In this document: positions 52,886 through 61,404 of the stretch, one piece after another | Layout: each line of letters begins with the position of its first letter | Position numbering within the stretch: position 1 is the stretch's first letter | DNA from: Streptomyces sp. GSL17-111 | Lineage (GTDB): Bacteria; Actinomycetota; Actinomycetes; Streptomycetales; Streptomycetaceae | Assembly (NCBI RefSeq): GCF_037911585.1 | Contig: NZ_JBAJNS010000001.1 | Span: forward strand, 1,177,001-1,241,000 | Direction: 5' to 3' | DNA: 64,000 nucleotides | Notes under the pieces: model-generated | The model's database searches: none | Seen by the model: only the letters and a program-made list of their open reading frames with translations | Told to the model about the DNA's origin: nothing | Made by a program: the position numbers and the translations under genes

Positions 52886-54115
52886 TCACTGCTGCCCCTC
52901 GTACTTGCCGTAGATGACGACGGAGTTGTTGCCCCCGAAGGCGAGACCGTTGTTCTGCACGACGCGCAGGTCAGCCTCGACCGCCTGGTTGGGCACGCAG
53001 TCGACCGCGCACTCCGGGTCCGTCTCGACGTGGTTGATCGTCGGGGGGATGAACCCCTCGGTGATCGCCAGCGCACAGGCGATGGAGGCCAGCGCGCTGG
53101 CGGCGCCCATGCTGTGGCCGATCATCGACTTGATCGAGACGGTGCGGGGCGGCTCGTCGCCGAAGACCCGGCGGATGGCGGCGGCCTCCGTCACGTCGTT
53201 CGCCTTCGTGCCGGTTCCGTGGGCGGAGATGAAGTCCACCTCGGACGGCTTGACCTCGGCGTCGTCCAGCGCCAGCTGCATGCACCGGGCGACGCTGTCC
53301 TGGTTGGGCGCCACGGGGTGGTACGCGTCGCAGTTCAGCCCGTAGCCGAGGACCTCCGCGTAGATCCGGGCGCCCCGGGCCAGGGCGGACTCCAGGCTCT
53401 CCATCAGCAGCACGCCGGCGCCCTCACCCGTGAGGATGCCCTGGCGGTTGATGTCGAAGGGCTGACACCGTTCGGGTGCGATCGTCCCGAGCCGGTAGAA
53501 CCCGGTGAACGTCTTGCGGCACAGCGCGTCGGCGCCGCCGCACAGGGCGTACTCCACGTCACCGCTGCGGATCGCGTCGTACCCGTAGCCGATGGCGTAG
53601 TTGCCCGCGGCGCACGCCGTGGGCAGGGTGACGGCCTCCACATGCCGGAGGCCGAGCTCCTGGGCGACGGCCGCGGACAGCCGTCCGGCGGGAACCCGGC
53701 GCGCCACCGTCGCGTCCATGGCTTCGGGGCCGTGACGGACCTCCGACTCGACGAGCTGGTCCAGATCCCTGGACTCGCCGTCCGTCGTGCCGACGGACGT
53801 CAGACAGCGCCGCAGTCGCAGGTCGTCACTGTCCAGCCCGGCGTCGGCGACGGCCATGCGTGCCGCCGAAACGGAGAACTGGCTGGCGCGCCCGAGGCTT
53901 TCGGGGTCGAGCCGGTGGATCCACGCGTTCGGGTCGAACGTCTCGATCTCGCAGCCGACGGCGTGGTCGAATCCCGTGGTGTCGAACGCTGTGATGGGTT
54001 TTGCCGCACTCCGCCCGGAGCGCAGCCCGGAAAGGAAATCAGCGGTACCGATTCCTATGCTGGAAACCGCTCCGAGCCCTGTGATGACGACCCTGCGGGC
54101 CGATGCGTCGAGCAT
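52886..54115 (-). CDS. FabF-like ketosynthase
   Basis: This KS of 409 residues is the full-length KSII type. The triad is Cys in PTACAAGNYAIGYG near residue 166, His in AHGTGTKANDV and KSMIGHSMGAASA. It begins VVITGLGAVSSIGIG. It is the first KS after the cluster's first ACP, 21 bp downstream. It is not followed directly by a CLF of its own, so it may be paired with the KS-like protein at 42548 or act alone. Confidence 0.96.
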   Translation of the reverse strand: MLDASARRVVITGLGAVSSIGIGTADFLSGLRSGRSAAKPITAFDTTGFDHAVGCEIETFDPNAWIHRLDPESLGRASQFSVSAARMAVADAGLDSDDLRLRRCLTSVGTTDGESRDLDQLVESEVRHGPEAMDATVARRVPAGRLSAAVAQELGLRHVEAVTLPTACAAGNYAIGYGYDAIRSGDVEYALCGGADALCRKTFTGFYRLGTIAPERCQPFDINRQGILTGEGAGVLLMESLESALARGARIYAEVLGYGLNCDAYHPVAPNQDSVARCMQLALDDAEVKPSEVDFISAHGTGTKANDVTEAAAIRRVFGDEPPRTVSIKSMIGHSMGAASALASIACALAITEGFIPPTINHVETDPECAVDCVPNQAVEADLRVVQNNGLAFGGNNSVVIYGKYEGQQ

Positions 54116-54136
54116 GGTTCTCCCCGATTCCGTGAC

Positions 54137-54388
54137 TTACCAGCCGGCGGCTTCGGAAACGACCTCGTAAACGCCCTTCAGGTTCACCATGCGACCCAGT
54201 TCGGACTGGTCGATGACCACGTTGAACGTCTTCTCCAGCGACGCGAGGATCTCGATCGCGCGGAGCGAGTCCGCGTTGTGGTCCTCCTTGAACAGGCTGG
54301 TTTCCGTCACCTCTTCGGGCTCCAGCTCAAGGATGTCGCAGACGATTTCACTAATCTTTTCCTGGCGCTCGGCAACCACCGTGCTCAT
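54137..54388 (-). CDS. Acyl carrier protein (first gene of the operon)
   Basis: This discrete ACP of 83 residues has the site NADSLRAIEIL near residue 41 and acidic helix II. GGAGGAACAG precedes the ATG. It is the first gene of the long minus-strand run, with a promoter about 45-70 bp upstream. It is acidic and FAS-like in pattern. Confidence 0.95.
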   Translation of the reverse strand: MSTVVAERQEKISEIVCDILELEPEEVTETSLFKEDHNADSLRAIEILASLEKTFNVVIDQSELGRMVNLKGVYEVVSEAAGW

Positions 54389-54430
54389 AGCCTGTTCCTC
54401 CGTTTATGCGAAGACCCTCTGACAGCCTCA

Positions 54431-54459
54431 ACTCTAGGATCGATCGAGCCTCGATCCAA
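54431..54459 (-). promoter_or_regulatory. Promoter of the type II PKS operon with an embedded 7-7-7 dyad
   Basis: Read on the minus strand, a -35 TTGGAT (54459-54454) and a -10 TAGAGT (54436-54431) are separated by 17 bases, close to the Streptomyces housekeeping consensus TTGACR/TAGRRT. A perfect inverted repeat, GGATCGA at 54437-54443 and TCGATCC at 54451-54457 around seven bases, overlaps the -35 and fills the spacer. That arrangement is typical of a repressor operator. The start ATG is about 43 bp downstream of the -10. Confidence 0.72.
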
Positions 54460-54613
54460 AGGTTTGTCCGCTAACTGCCAAGGCCATGTGCTGGTAACTC
54501 CCCGGACACCTTTCGGCGAAAAAAGCTGCCACCCCGGGGGCGCTACCGACGAGTAGGAGGCAGGTCGATGCCGGACCCTCGGCATTTCCCACGGCGCCGG
54601 CCACCGGACATGA

Positions 54614-54649
54614 CGAGAGGGGCCCACCGGTTCTGGCGGGCCCCTCTCG
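54614..54649 (-). terminator. Hairpin terminator downstream of the LuxR-type regulator
   Basis: A perfect 12-bp stem (54614-54625 with 54638-54649) encloses a 12-base loop with further pairing. It lies between the minus-strand regulator and the operon promoter. Confidence 0.82.
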
Positions 54650-54690
54650 GGGTACCTCGGTCGTGAGCCCGGCCCACCGTCCGACAGGCG

Positions 54691-54864
54691 CTACTCGGGC
54701 TCGGTCCCGGTGGAGCGTTGACACCCGGATCCGTCGAAGAGCGCGGGGCGGTTCGCCCCGTCCGGGAGCAGGGCGTCGATCATGCGGTCCGGCTCCCGCT
54801 TGAACGCCTCGTTCGGCCAGGCCGACGACCGGGGCTCGTCACGGGAGGGACGCTGTTCGTACAC
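54691..54864 (-). CDS. Small open frame with coding-like composition, in frame after the regulator's stop
   Basis: From GTG 54864 to TAG 54691 a 57-residue frame has G or C at close to 90% of third positions, as in true genes here. It reads …PSRDEPRSSAWPNEAFKREP… and DRMIDALLPDGANRPAL. It is in the same frame as the LuxR regulator and begins ten codons after its TGA. I do not recognise the sequence. It may be a small gene, a decayed C-terminal fragment or an extension of the regulator cut by a stop mutation. No ribosome binding site is obvious. Confidence 0.4.
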   Translation of the reverse strand: MYEQRPSRDEPRSSAWPNEAFKREPDRMIDALLPDGANRPALFDGSGCQRSTGTEPE

Positions 54865-54894
54865 CGGGCACTCCGGATCTCGGACATCGACGCG

Positions 54895-55728
54895 TCAACT
54901 CCTGCGCGCCGAGACCTCACCCCGGTGTCCGCCTCCTGCCTTGAGCAGCCCGGCCCGAGCGGCCAGGGCTCCGGCCTGGAAACGCGACTTGGCACCCAAC
55001 TCGTTCATGAGCGCGGCCACATGACGGCGATAGGTGCGCACCGACATGCCGGCCTCCTTGGCCGCGGCGTCGTCCGTGAAACCCCGGCCCAACAGGTCCA
55101 GAACCCTCAGGACGTTCCGTCGCCGGGCCGCGTCGGCGGTCGCGCTGAAATACGCGGGATCGGTGGCCTCGAGTCGGCCCGTGCTCTCCAACAACTGCTG
55201 CAGGGTGACCGCGACCGTGGTGTCGTGGACGACGATTCCCTTGGAATCGTCACGGCTTTCCGCGTCACCGTTCAGGATGACGACCATCTCCTGGTCCACT
55301 ATGGCCAGGCTTCGCTGCACCGGGCCCTCGACGACGACCTGTGGTCGGGCTCCCCTGAGGTACCGGAACAACCCTTCACCTCCGAAGGGTGCCGGCGGGC
55401 AGACTAAGGTGACGTGCACTCCGTGATCGACGAGTTGTGACACCGTCCTGGCCACAATCCGCAGACGTTCCTCCACGCCCCCACCGCTGCTTCCCGGAGG
55501 GGAATCCGCCAGGCACCAGGTCACCGTGTGTTCCGCTGTCAGAACGATTCGGGTCATCCAGCGAATCGAGGAGTCGGGGCCGGCGGGCGCCGTCGTCCCG
55601 ATCGCCCGGGCCGCGCCCATCCTCGCCTCGCCGGCTCCGCCAGGAGCCGGCCCCTCGTCGGGAAACATCTGTCTGAGTTGCCCATCCGGCGAAAGATCTC
55701 CGACGGGCCGCACATGAGCATGCAACAA
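54895..55728 (-). CDS. LuxR-type transcriptional regulator with a TTA codon
   Basis: This regulator has up to 277 residues. The C-terminal HTH (about 215-268) is LuxR type: VLDLLGRGFTDDAAAKEAGM followed by SVRTYRRHVAALMNELGAKS. The N-terminal part is a degenerate sensory or receiver-like domain without recognisable phosphorylation residues. The start is uncertain: TTG at 55728 is the longest, but an ATG at 55620 with a nearby GGAG/GAGG is plausible. A TTA Leu codon lies at 55407-55405, in frame, so translation should depend on bldA tRNA. It lies upstream of the PKS operon on the same strand and divergent from the exporter. It is the likely pathway regulator. Confidence 0.83.
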   Translation of the reverse strand: MLHAHVRPVGDLSPDGQLRQMFPDEGPAPGGAGEARMGAARAIGTTAPAGPDSSIRWMTRIVLTAEHTVTWCLADSPPGSSGGGVEERLRIVARTVSQLVDHGVHVTLVCPPAPFGGEGLFRYLRGARPQVVVEGPVQRSLAIVDQEMVVILNGDAESRDDSKGIVVHDTTVAVTLQQLLESTGRLEATDPAYFSATADAARRRNVLRVLDLLGRGFTDDAAAKEAGMSVRTYRRHVAALMNELGAKSRFQAGALAARAGLLKAGGGHRGEVSARRS

Positions 55729-56262
55729 AATTCAAGCCCCCGTTGCTCGGCCGCAAAGTTTCAGCGGTTTGCCGCAATCCTTCCACTCGCGTGTCGCCAA
55801 GGATCCAAGACTGCCGAAACCAGAAACTACTCGGAAGTAATTTCCGATGAGCGCCGATGACTCCCCATCCGGCGCCCGATGCTACCTTTTCCCAGGCGAA
55901 AGACTACCACGCGCCGAGCGGTCCGAGTTGGTTGCCAATTGAATGAACTGAGGCCTCCCCAACCGGCGAACGGCACCGCACCGCCGGAATGACACGACGC
56001 TTTCCAGCGGAAGAACAGCAGACTCCGCCCAGGAAGTGAAGACACCTGAGAGCCGCCTTCGGTCTCCCCAATGGCAAGTACTTGCCAAGACCTCCGAGAA
56101 CGCTTGTTCCGGCAGCGCGCCCATCAGCAAAATTACCGGCGAGTTCAGAAACGTCCCACCGACTGACACCGCCGACGTGTCAGCTTCCGGCCACCCACGA
56201 CAGCCCGTGGCAAGCCGACCGCCGCGGCCGGCCAGGGCCGCCGTCCTCGAGGAGTCAGAGTC
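55729..56262. promoter_or_regulatory. Divergent intergenic region between regulator and exporter
   Basis: This 534-bp gap has lower G/C than its surroundings and no convincing gene. An imperfect dyad with 9-bp arms (8 of 9 pairs) around four bases lies at 55823-55844. A perfect 7-7-7 inverted repeat (CTGACAC/GTGTCAG) is at 56163-56183, about 80 bp before the exporter start. Either may be an operator for the regulator. Confidence 0.5.
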
Positions 56263-57861
56263 GTGACCGCAGCAGAGCCCGCGTCGGGCCCACCGACCGG
56301 CACCTCCGAACCGTCCCCCACCCCGGCGCAATGGCTGGCCCTGTCCGTGCTCATCCTGGCCCAGCTGGCCGTATGGCTGGACAACACCATCCTGAACGTC
56401 GCGCTGAAGACGCTCGCCGACCCCGAGGAGGGTCTTGGGGCGACACCGAGTGAACTGCAGTGGAGCATCAGCTCCTACACCCTCGTCTTCGCCGTGCTCC
56501 TCTTCACCGGGGGCGTCCTGGCCGACCGCTACGGCCAGCGCAGGATCCTCCTCATCGGCGTGGGCGTCTTCGGCGTCTGCTCGGCCTGGGCCGCCTGGTC
56601 CGACTCCCCCACCGAACTGATCGTCGCCCGGGGCGCGATGGGCATCGGCAGCGCCATGATCATGCCGGCCACCCTCTCCCTCATCTCGCAGGTCTTCGGC
56701 GCCGCGCACCGGGCGAAGGCGATCGCCATCTGGTCCGGGTGCAGTGGGCTGGCCATCGCCGCGGGCCCGCTGATCAGCGGCGCCCTGCTGGAGCACTTCT
56801 GGTGGGGTTCCGTCTTCCTGGTCAACGTGCCGCTGGTCCTCCTGGTGGTGGCCGGTGCGCTGGTCTACCTGCCGGCGGCGAGCGCGCGGGACCGGCGCAC
56901 GTTCGACCCGCTCGGTGTGCTCCTGTCGACCCTCGGCGTCTTCGCCGTCGTCTACGGGATCATCGAGGGAGGCCACCGCAACGCCTGGCTGGAGTGGAAC
57001 GTCCTCGGGTTCATCGTGGGCGGCGTCGCGCTGCTGTGCGTCTTCGCCTTCGTCGAACTCCGCGCCGCCAACCCGAGTTTCGACATCAGGCTCTTCCGCA
57101 ACCGCCAGTTCTCCGGCGCGAGCGTGGCCATCATGCTGACCTTCTTCGGGCTGACCGGGTCGCAGTACTACGCGACCTTCTACCTGCAGGGCCCGCGCGA
57201 GCAGACCCCGTTCGAGGCCGGCATGACGCTGGCCCCCGTCGCCCTGGGCGTCCTGGTCGGCGCCCCCCTGGCTGCGGCCCTGGTCAAGCGATGGGGCGCC
57301 CAACGCGTCGTCACCGCCTGCATGCTGACCGCCGCGGCCACGTTCTTCGCCTACGTCTTCTTCGACGCGAGCACGCCGCTGCCGTGGTTCTGGCTGCTGC
57401 TCGTCGTGCAGGGGATCGGGCTCGGTGGCTGTGTCGCTCCGACCACCGAGATCATCATCGCGGCGCTGCCCGCCGACCGTACGGGTGTCGGCTCGGCGGT
57501 CAACAACTCCCTCCGCCAGATAGGCGGCGTGCTCGGGGTGGCGGTGCTGGGAACGGTGCTGGTCAGCGTCTACCGCGACCAGATCACGCCGGACCTCGCC
57601 CAGCTGCCCCCGGCCGCGGCGGAACCGGCCGAGAACTCCGCCGAGGGCGCCCGCTTCGTGGCCGAGCAGCTGAACCTGCCCGGGCTCGTGGAGTCGGCGA
57701 ACCGGAGCTTCCTGGAAGCCATGCACGTCACGACGGTGATCGGGGCGGCGATGGCCGCGATCGGAGCGGTGATCATCTGGTTCACCCTGGCCAAGCACCG
57801 GGCCGCCGACCCGAAGGAGCCGGCCCGGGCCGAGGAGGACGGGGTGGACGCCGCCGTGTGA
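56263..57861 (+). CDS. MFS drug exporter (DHA2/EmrB-QacA type, 14 TM)
   Basis: This membrane protein of 532 residues has about 14 hydrophobic segments. The first contains LAVWLDNTILNVAL, the D/N motif of the DHA2 group. GVLADRYGQRRILL is the loop 2-3 motif A, and IWSGCSGLAIAAGPLISGALL is motif C of antiporters. GAGGAG precedes the GTG start. It is divergent from the regulator and convergent with the aldehyde dehydrogenase, separated from it by a terminator. It probably exports the type II PKS product or gives self-resistance. Confidence 0.94.
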   Translation: MTAAEPASGPPTGTSEPSPTPAQWLALSVLILAQLAVWLDNTILNVALKTLADPEEGLGATPSELQWSISSYTLVFAVLLFTGGVLADRYGQRRILLIGVGVFGVCSAWAAWSDSPTELIVARGAMGIGSAMIMPATLSLISQVFGAAHRAKAIAIWSGCSGLAIAAGPLISGALLEHFWWGSVFLVNVPLVLLVVAGALVYLPAASARDRRTFDPLGVLLSTLGVFAVVYGIIEGGHRNAWLEWNVLGFIVGGVALLCVFAFVELRAANPSFDIRLFRNRQFSGASVAIMLTFFGLTGSQYYATFYLQGPREQTPFEAGMTLAPVALGVLVGAPLAAALVKRWGAQRVVTACMLTAAATFFAYVFFDASTPLPWFWLLLVVQGIGLGGCVAPTTEIIIAALPADRTGVGSAVNNSLRQIGGVLGVAVLGTVLVSVYRDQITPDLAQLPPAAAEPAENSAEGARFVAEQLNLPGLVESANRSFLEAMHVTTVIGAAMAAIGAVIIWFTLAKHRAADPKEPARAEEDGVDAAV

Positions 57862-57894
57862 GGCGGGGTGGGCCCGGCAGCGCCTGACGAGGGC

Positions 57895-57927
57895 GGGGCC
57901 CGGCGGCTCGGTGAGCCGCCGGGCCCC
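57895..57927. terminator. Bidirectional hairpin terminator
   Basis: A perfect 15-bp stem (57895-57909 with 57913-57927) has a three-base loop. It lies between the convergent exporter and aldehyde dehydrogenase genes. Confidence 0.88.
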
Positions 57928-57946
57928 GTCCGTCACCTCATGGCGT

Positions 57947-59380
57947 TCAGAGCGCGGTCATGACGTGCTTGACGCGGGTGTAGTCGTCGAAGCCGTAGGA
58001 CGAGAGGTCCTTGCCGTAGCCGGACTTCTTGAAGCCGCCGTGCGGCATCTCCGCGACCAGCGGGATGTGCGTGTTGATCCACACGCAGCCGAAGTCGAGG
58101 GACTTCGACAGCCGCATGGCACGGCCGTGGTCGGACGTCCACACCGATGAGGCGAGCGCGTACTCGACGCCGTTGGCCCACTCGACGGCCTGCTCGTCGT
58201 CCTGGAAGCGCTGCACGGTGATGACCGGGCCGAACACCTCGTTCTGGACGATCTCGTCGTCCTGCCGCAGCCCAGACACGACGGTCGGGGCGAAGAAGTA
58301 GCCCTGCTCACCGACGCGCTCGCCACCCGTCTCGACCTTGGCGTGGGCCGGGAGGCGGTCGATGAAGCCCTGCACCTTCTCCAGGTGGACCGCGTTGTTC
58401 AGCGGGCCGTAGAAGCAGTCCTCATCGCTCACGTCGCCCGTCCTGACCTCGGCGGCGGCCTTCGCGAGCGCGGAGACGAACTCGTCGTGCACGCTGTCGT
58501 GCACGAGGACGCGGGTGGCCGCCGTGCAGTCCTGACCGGCGTTGAAGAAGCCGGCGTCCCGGATGCCCTCGACGGCGGCGGGGATGTCCGCGTCACCGAA
58601 GACGACGACCGGAGCCTTGCCGCCCAGCTCCAGGTGGACCCGCTTGACGTCCTTGGAGGCGCTGGCGGCCACCTCGATGCCCGCCCGCACGGAACCGGTG
58701 ATGGAGGCCATGGCCGGGGTCCTGTGCTCGACCATGAGCCGGCCGGTGTCCCGGTCGCCGCAGACGACGTTGAAGACGCCCTTGGGCAGGACCGACCCCA
58801 GCACCTCGGCGAGGAAGACGGCCGAGGCGGGTGTGGTGTCGGACGGCTTCAGGACGACCGTGTTGCCCGCGGCGATGGCCGGTGCGAACTTCCACACGGC
58901 CATCATCATCGGGTAGTTCCACGGCGCGACCTGCGCGCAGACGCCGATGGGCTCGCGGCGGACGAAGGAGGTCATGCCCTCCATGTACTCGCCCGCCGAC
59001 TTGCCCTCCAGCATGCGCGCCGCGCCCGCGAAGAAGCGGATCTGGTCGAGCATCATCGGCAGTTCCTCCTGCCGGGTCAGCTCCAGCGGCTTGCCGGTGT
59101 CCCGGCACTCGATCGCCAGCAGTTCGTCGGCCCGGGCCTCCAGGGCGTCGGCGATCTTCAGCAGCGCCAGCTGCCGGGTGCCCGGCGTGGCGTCACGCCA
59201 GGCGGGGAAGGCCTTCTCGGCGGCGGCCATGGCGGCGTCCACATCGGCGGCCGACGAGAGCGCGGCCAGCGCGTACGTCTCGCCGGTCGTCGGGTCGACC
59301 ACCTCGGTGGTGCGCCCGTCCGCGGCGTCCCGGAACTCCCCGTCGATGTAGTTGCGCAGCCGATGCAGCTCGGTGGTCAC
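57947..59380 (-). CDS. Gamma-aminobutyraldehyde-type aldehyde dehydrogenase
   Basis: This dehydrogenase of 477 residues has APWNYPMMM, LKPSDTTPASAVF, general base in HLELGGKAPV near 253, and Cys in FFNAGQDCTAATR near 287. It ends with MPHGGFKKSGYGKDLS and VKHVM. These are features of the aminobutyraldehyde/betaine-aldehyde group (PatD/PuuC). It is divergent from an Lrp-type regulator and a putrescine-type aminotransferase, consistent with oxidation of 4-aminobutanal to GABA. The division into PatD or another aminoaldehyde dehydrogenase is inferred. Confidence 0.92.
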   Translation of the reverse strand: MTTELHRLRNYIDGEFRDAADGRTTEVVDPTTGETYALAALSSAADVDAAMAAAEKAFPAWRDATPGTRQLALLKIADALEARADELLAIECRDTGKPLELTRQEELPMMLDQIRFFAGAARMLEGKSAGEYMEGMTSFVRREPIGVCAQVAPWNYPMMMAVWKFAPAIAAGNTVVLKPSDTTPASAVFLAEVLGSVLPKGVFNVVCGDRDTGRLMVEHRTPAMASITGSVRAGIEVAASASKDVKRVHLELGGKAPVVVFGDADIPAAVEGIRDAGFFNAGQDCTAATRVLVHDSVHDEFVSALAKAAAEVRTGDVSDEDCFYGPLNNAVHLEKVQGFIDRLPAHAKVETGGERVGEQGYFFAPTVVSGLRQDDEIVQNEVFGPVITVQRFQDDEQAVEWANGVEYALASSVWTSDHGRAMRLSKSLDFGCVWINTHIPLVAEMPHGGFKKSGYGKDLSSYGFDDYTRVKHVMTAL

Positions 59381-59545
59381 GTCAACACCCTCCTGCTCAA
59401 TTGTCCAATGGGTGAGACATACACCCTAACCGCCCAGCCCGCGTTTTCAACAGGGCGACCAGCCCACAGAATGCGGATTCCGTTGCGAGTTAAGTGATGC
59501 ACAACGAAAAACGTCGCTCCTGGCTTGCGTGACGGAGCAGACCTC

Positions 59546-60040
59546 GTGCAGAGTGAGGACGTGGCTCGTGATGAGAAGAAACCGAACGGCACCGGGACGA
59601 TCGACGCCGTCTCCCTGGCGATCATCGAACAGCTCCAGGAGGACGGGCGCCGCCCGTACGCCGCCATCGGCAAGGCCGTGGGCCTCTCCGAGGCGGCCGT
59701 GCGCCAGCGCGTCCAGAAACTGCAGGACCAGGGCGTCATGCAGATCGTCGCCGTCACCGACCCGCTGACCGTGGGACTGCTGCGGCAGGCCATGGTCGGC
59801 ATCAACGTCGAGGGTGATCTCGAGCCCGTGGCCGAAGCCCTGGCGGAGCTGAAGGAGGTCGACTACGTCGTCATGACGGCGGGCTCGTTCGACCTCCTCG
59901 TCGAGATCGTCTGCGAGGACGACGAGCACCTGCTCGAAATGATCAACAAGCGCATCCGCACGCTGCCCGGTGTCCGGTCCACCGAGAGCTTCGTCTACCT
60001 CAAGCTGCGCAAGCAGACCTACACCTGGGGAACCCGATAA
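59546..60040 (+). CDS. Lrp/AsnC-family regulator
   Basis: This regulator of about 164 residues has an N-terminal HTH (DAVSLAIIEQLQEDGRRPYAAIGKAVGLSEAAVRQRVQKL at about 16-55 in two blocks) and a C-terminal RAM/ligand domain (VGINVEGDLEPVAEAL… and GSFDLLVEIVCEDDEHL). I chose GTG 59546, preceded by GGAGCAG, over an open frame seven codons upstream. Three bases separate it from the aminotransferase gene, so they are co-transcribed. It probably responds to an amino acid or polyamine and controls both flanking genes. Confidence 0.92.
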   Translation: MQSEDVARDEKKPNGTGTIDAVSLAIIEQLQEDGRRPYAAIGKAVGLSEAAVRQRVQKLQDQGVMQIVAVTDPLTVGLLRQAMVGINVEGDLEPVAEALAELKEVDYVVMTAGSFDLLVEIVCEDDEHLLEMINKRIRTLPGVRSTESFVYLKLRKQTYTWGTR

Positions 60041-60042
60041 CC

Positions 60043-61404
60043 GTGAGCAAGGACCTCTCCCGTACCGCGTACGACCACCTGTGGATGCACTTCACCCGCA
60101 TGTCGTCGTACGAGAACGCCCCCGTCCCCACCATCGTGCGGGGCGAGGGCACCTACATCTACGACGACAAGGGCAAGCGCTACCTCGACGGACTCGCCGG
60201 ACTGTTCGTCGTCCAGGCGGGGCACGGCCGCACCGAACTGGCCGAGGCCGCGGCGAAGCAGGCGCAGGAGCTGGCCTTCTTCCCCGTGTGGTCCTACGCC
60301 CACCCCAAGGCCGTCGAGCTGGCGGAGCGCCTGGCCCACCACGCCCCGGGCGACCTGAACAAGGTCTTCTTCACCACCGGGGGCGGCGAGGCCGTCGAGA
60401 CGGCGTGGAAGCTGGCCAAGCAGTACCACAAGCTCACCGGGAACCACACGAAGTACAAGGTGATATCGCGGGCCGTCGCCTACCACGGCACCCCGCAGGG
60501 CGCCCTGTCCATCACCGGCCTCCCGGCGCTCAAGGCGCCCTTCGAGCCGCTGGTACCCGGCGCCCACAAGGTGCCGAACACCAACATCTACCGCGCCCCG
60601 ATCCACGGCGACGACCCCGAGGCGTTCGGCCGCTGGGCCGCCGACCAGATCGAGCAGCAGATCCTCTTCGAGGGCCCGGAGACCGTCGCCGCCGTCTTCC
60701 TGGAGCCGGTGCAGAACGCGGGCGGGTGCTTCCCGCCGCCGCCCGGGTACTTCCAGCGGGTGCGCGAGATCTGCGACCGGTACGACGTGCTGCTCGTCTC
60801 CGACGAGGTCATCTGCGCCTTCGGCCGGCTCGGCACCGTCTTCGCGTGCGACAAGTTCGGCTACGTGCCGGACATCATCACCTGTGCCAAGGGCATGACC
60901 TCCGGCTACTCCCCGATCGGCGCGGCGATCATCTCCGACCGGCTGGCCGAGCCGTTCTACCAGGGCGACAACACCTTCCTGCACGGCTACACCTTCGGCG
61001 GCCACCCCGTCTCGGCGGCCGTGGCGCTGGCCAACCTCGACATCTTCGAGCGCGAGGGCCTCCCCCAGCACGTGCTGGACAACGAGGGCGCCTTCCACGC
61101 CACCCTGAGCAAGCTGAACGACCTGCCGATCGTCGGTGACGTGCGCGGCAACGGCTTCTTCTACGGCATCGAGCTGGTGAAGGACAAGGCCACCAAGGAG
61201 ACGTTCAACGAGGAGGAGACCGAGCGCGTCCTGTACGGGTTCCTCTCCAAGGCCCTGTTCGACAACGGCCTCTACTGCCGTGCCGACGACCGCGGCGACC
61301 CGGTGGTGCAGCTCGCCCCGCCGCTCATCTCGGACCAGAGCACCTTCGACGAGATCGAGCAGACCCTCCGCACCGTGCTCACCGAGGCGTGGACCAAGCT
61401 CTGA
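60043..61404 (+). CDS. Class III aminotransferase (putrescine/beta-alanine--pyruvate type)
   Basis: This PLP enzyme of 453 residues has FFTTGGGEAVETAWKLAKQYH, the PLP Asp in VSDEVICAFGRLG and the Schiff-base Lys in TCAKGMTSGYSPIGA near residue 286. These features match putrescine/diamine or beta-alanine:pyruvate transaminases (SpuC-like). It would convert putrescine to 4-aminobutanal, the substrate of the divergent dehydrogenase, feeding gabT. The substrate is inferred from neighbours. The GTG start is two bases after the Lrp stop. Confidence 0.93.
   Translation: MSKDLSRTAYDHLWMHFTRMSSYENAPVPTIVRGEGTYIYDDKGKRYLDGLAGLFVVQAGHGRTELAEAAAKQAQELAFFPVWSYAHPKAVELAERLAHHAPGDLNKVFFTTGGGEAVETAWKLAKQYHKLTGNHTKYKVISRAVAYHGTPQGALSITGLPALKAPFEPLVPGAHKVPNTNIYRAPIHGDDPEAFGRWAADQIEQQILFEGPETVAAVFLEPVQNAGGCFPPPPGYFQRVREICDRYDVLLVSDEVICAFGRLGTVFACDKFGYVPDIITCAKGMTSGYSPIGAAIISDRLAEPFYQGDNTFLHGYTFGGHPVSAAVALANLDIFEREGLPQHVLDNEGAFHATLSKLNDLPIVGDVRGNGFFYGIELVKDKATKETFNEEETERVLYGFLSKALFDNGLYCRADDRGDPVVQLAPPLISDQSTFDEIEQTLRTVLTEAWTKL

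Larger units (their letters stand above)
54389..54690. other. Intergenic region upstream of the type II PKS operon
   Basis: This stretch holds the operon promoter and, at 54614-54649, a strong hairpin. I see no convincing gene in it. Confidence 0.6.

Noticed and set aside
35435..54388. Assignment to macrotetrolide (nonactin-like) biosynthesis because of many KS genes
   Set aside because: Nonactin KSs work without ACP and transacylase; here two ACPs and a FabD-like protein are present.
55882..57936. A 684-codon minus-strand open frame
   Set aside because: It is antisense to the MFS exporter, which has intact transporter motifs and a good ribosome binding site.
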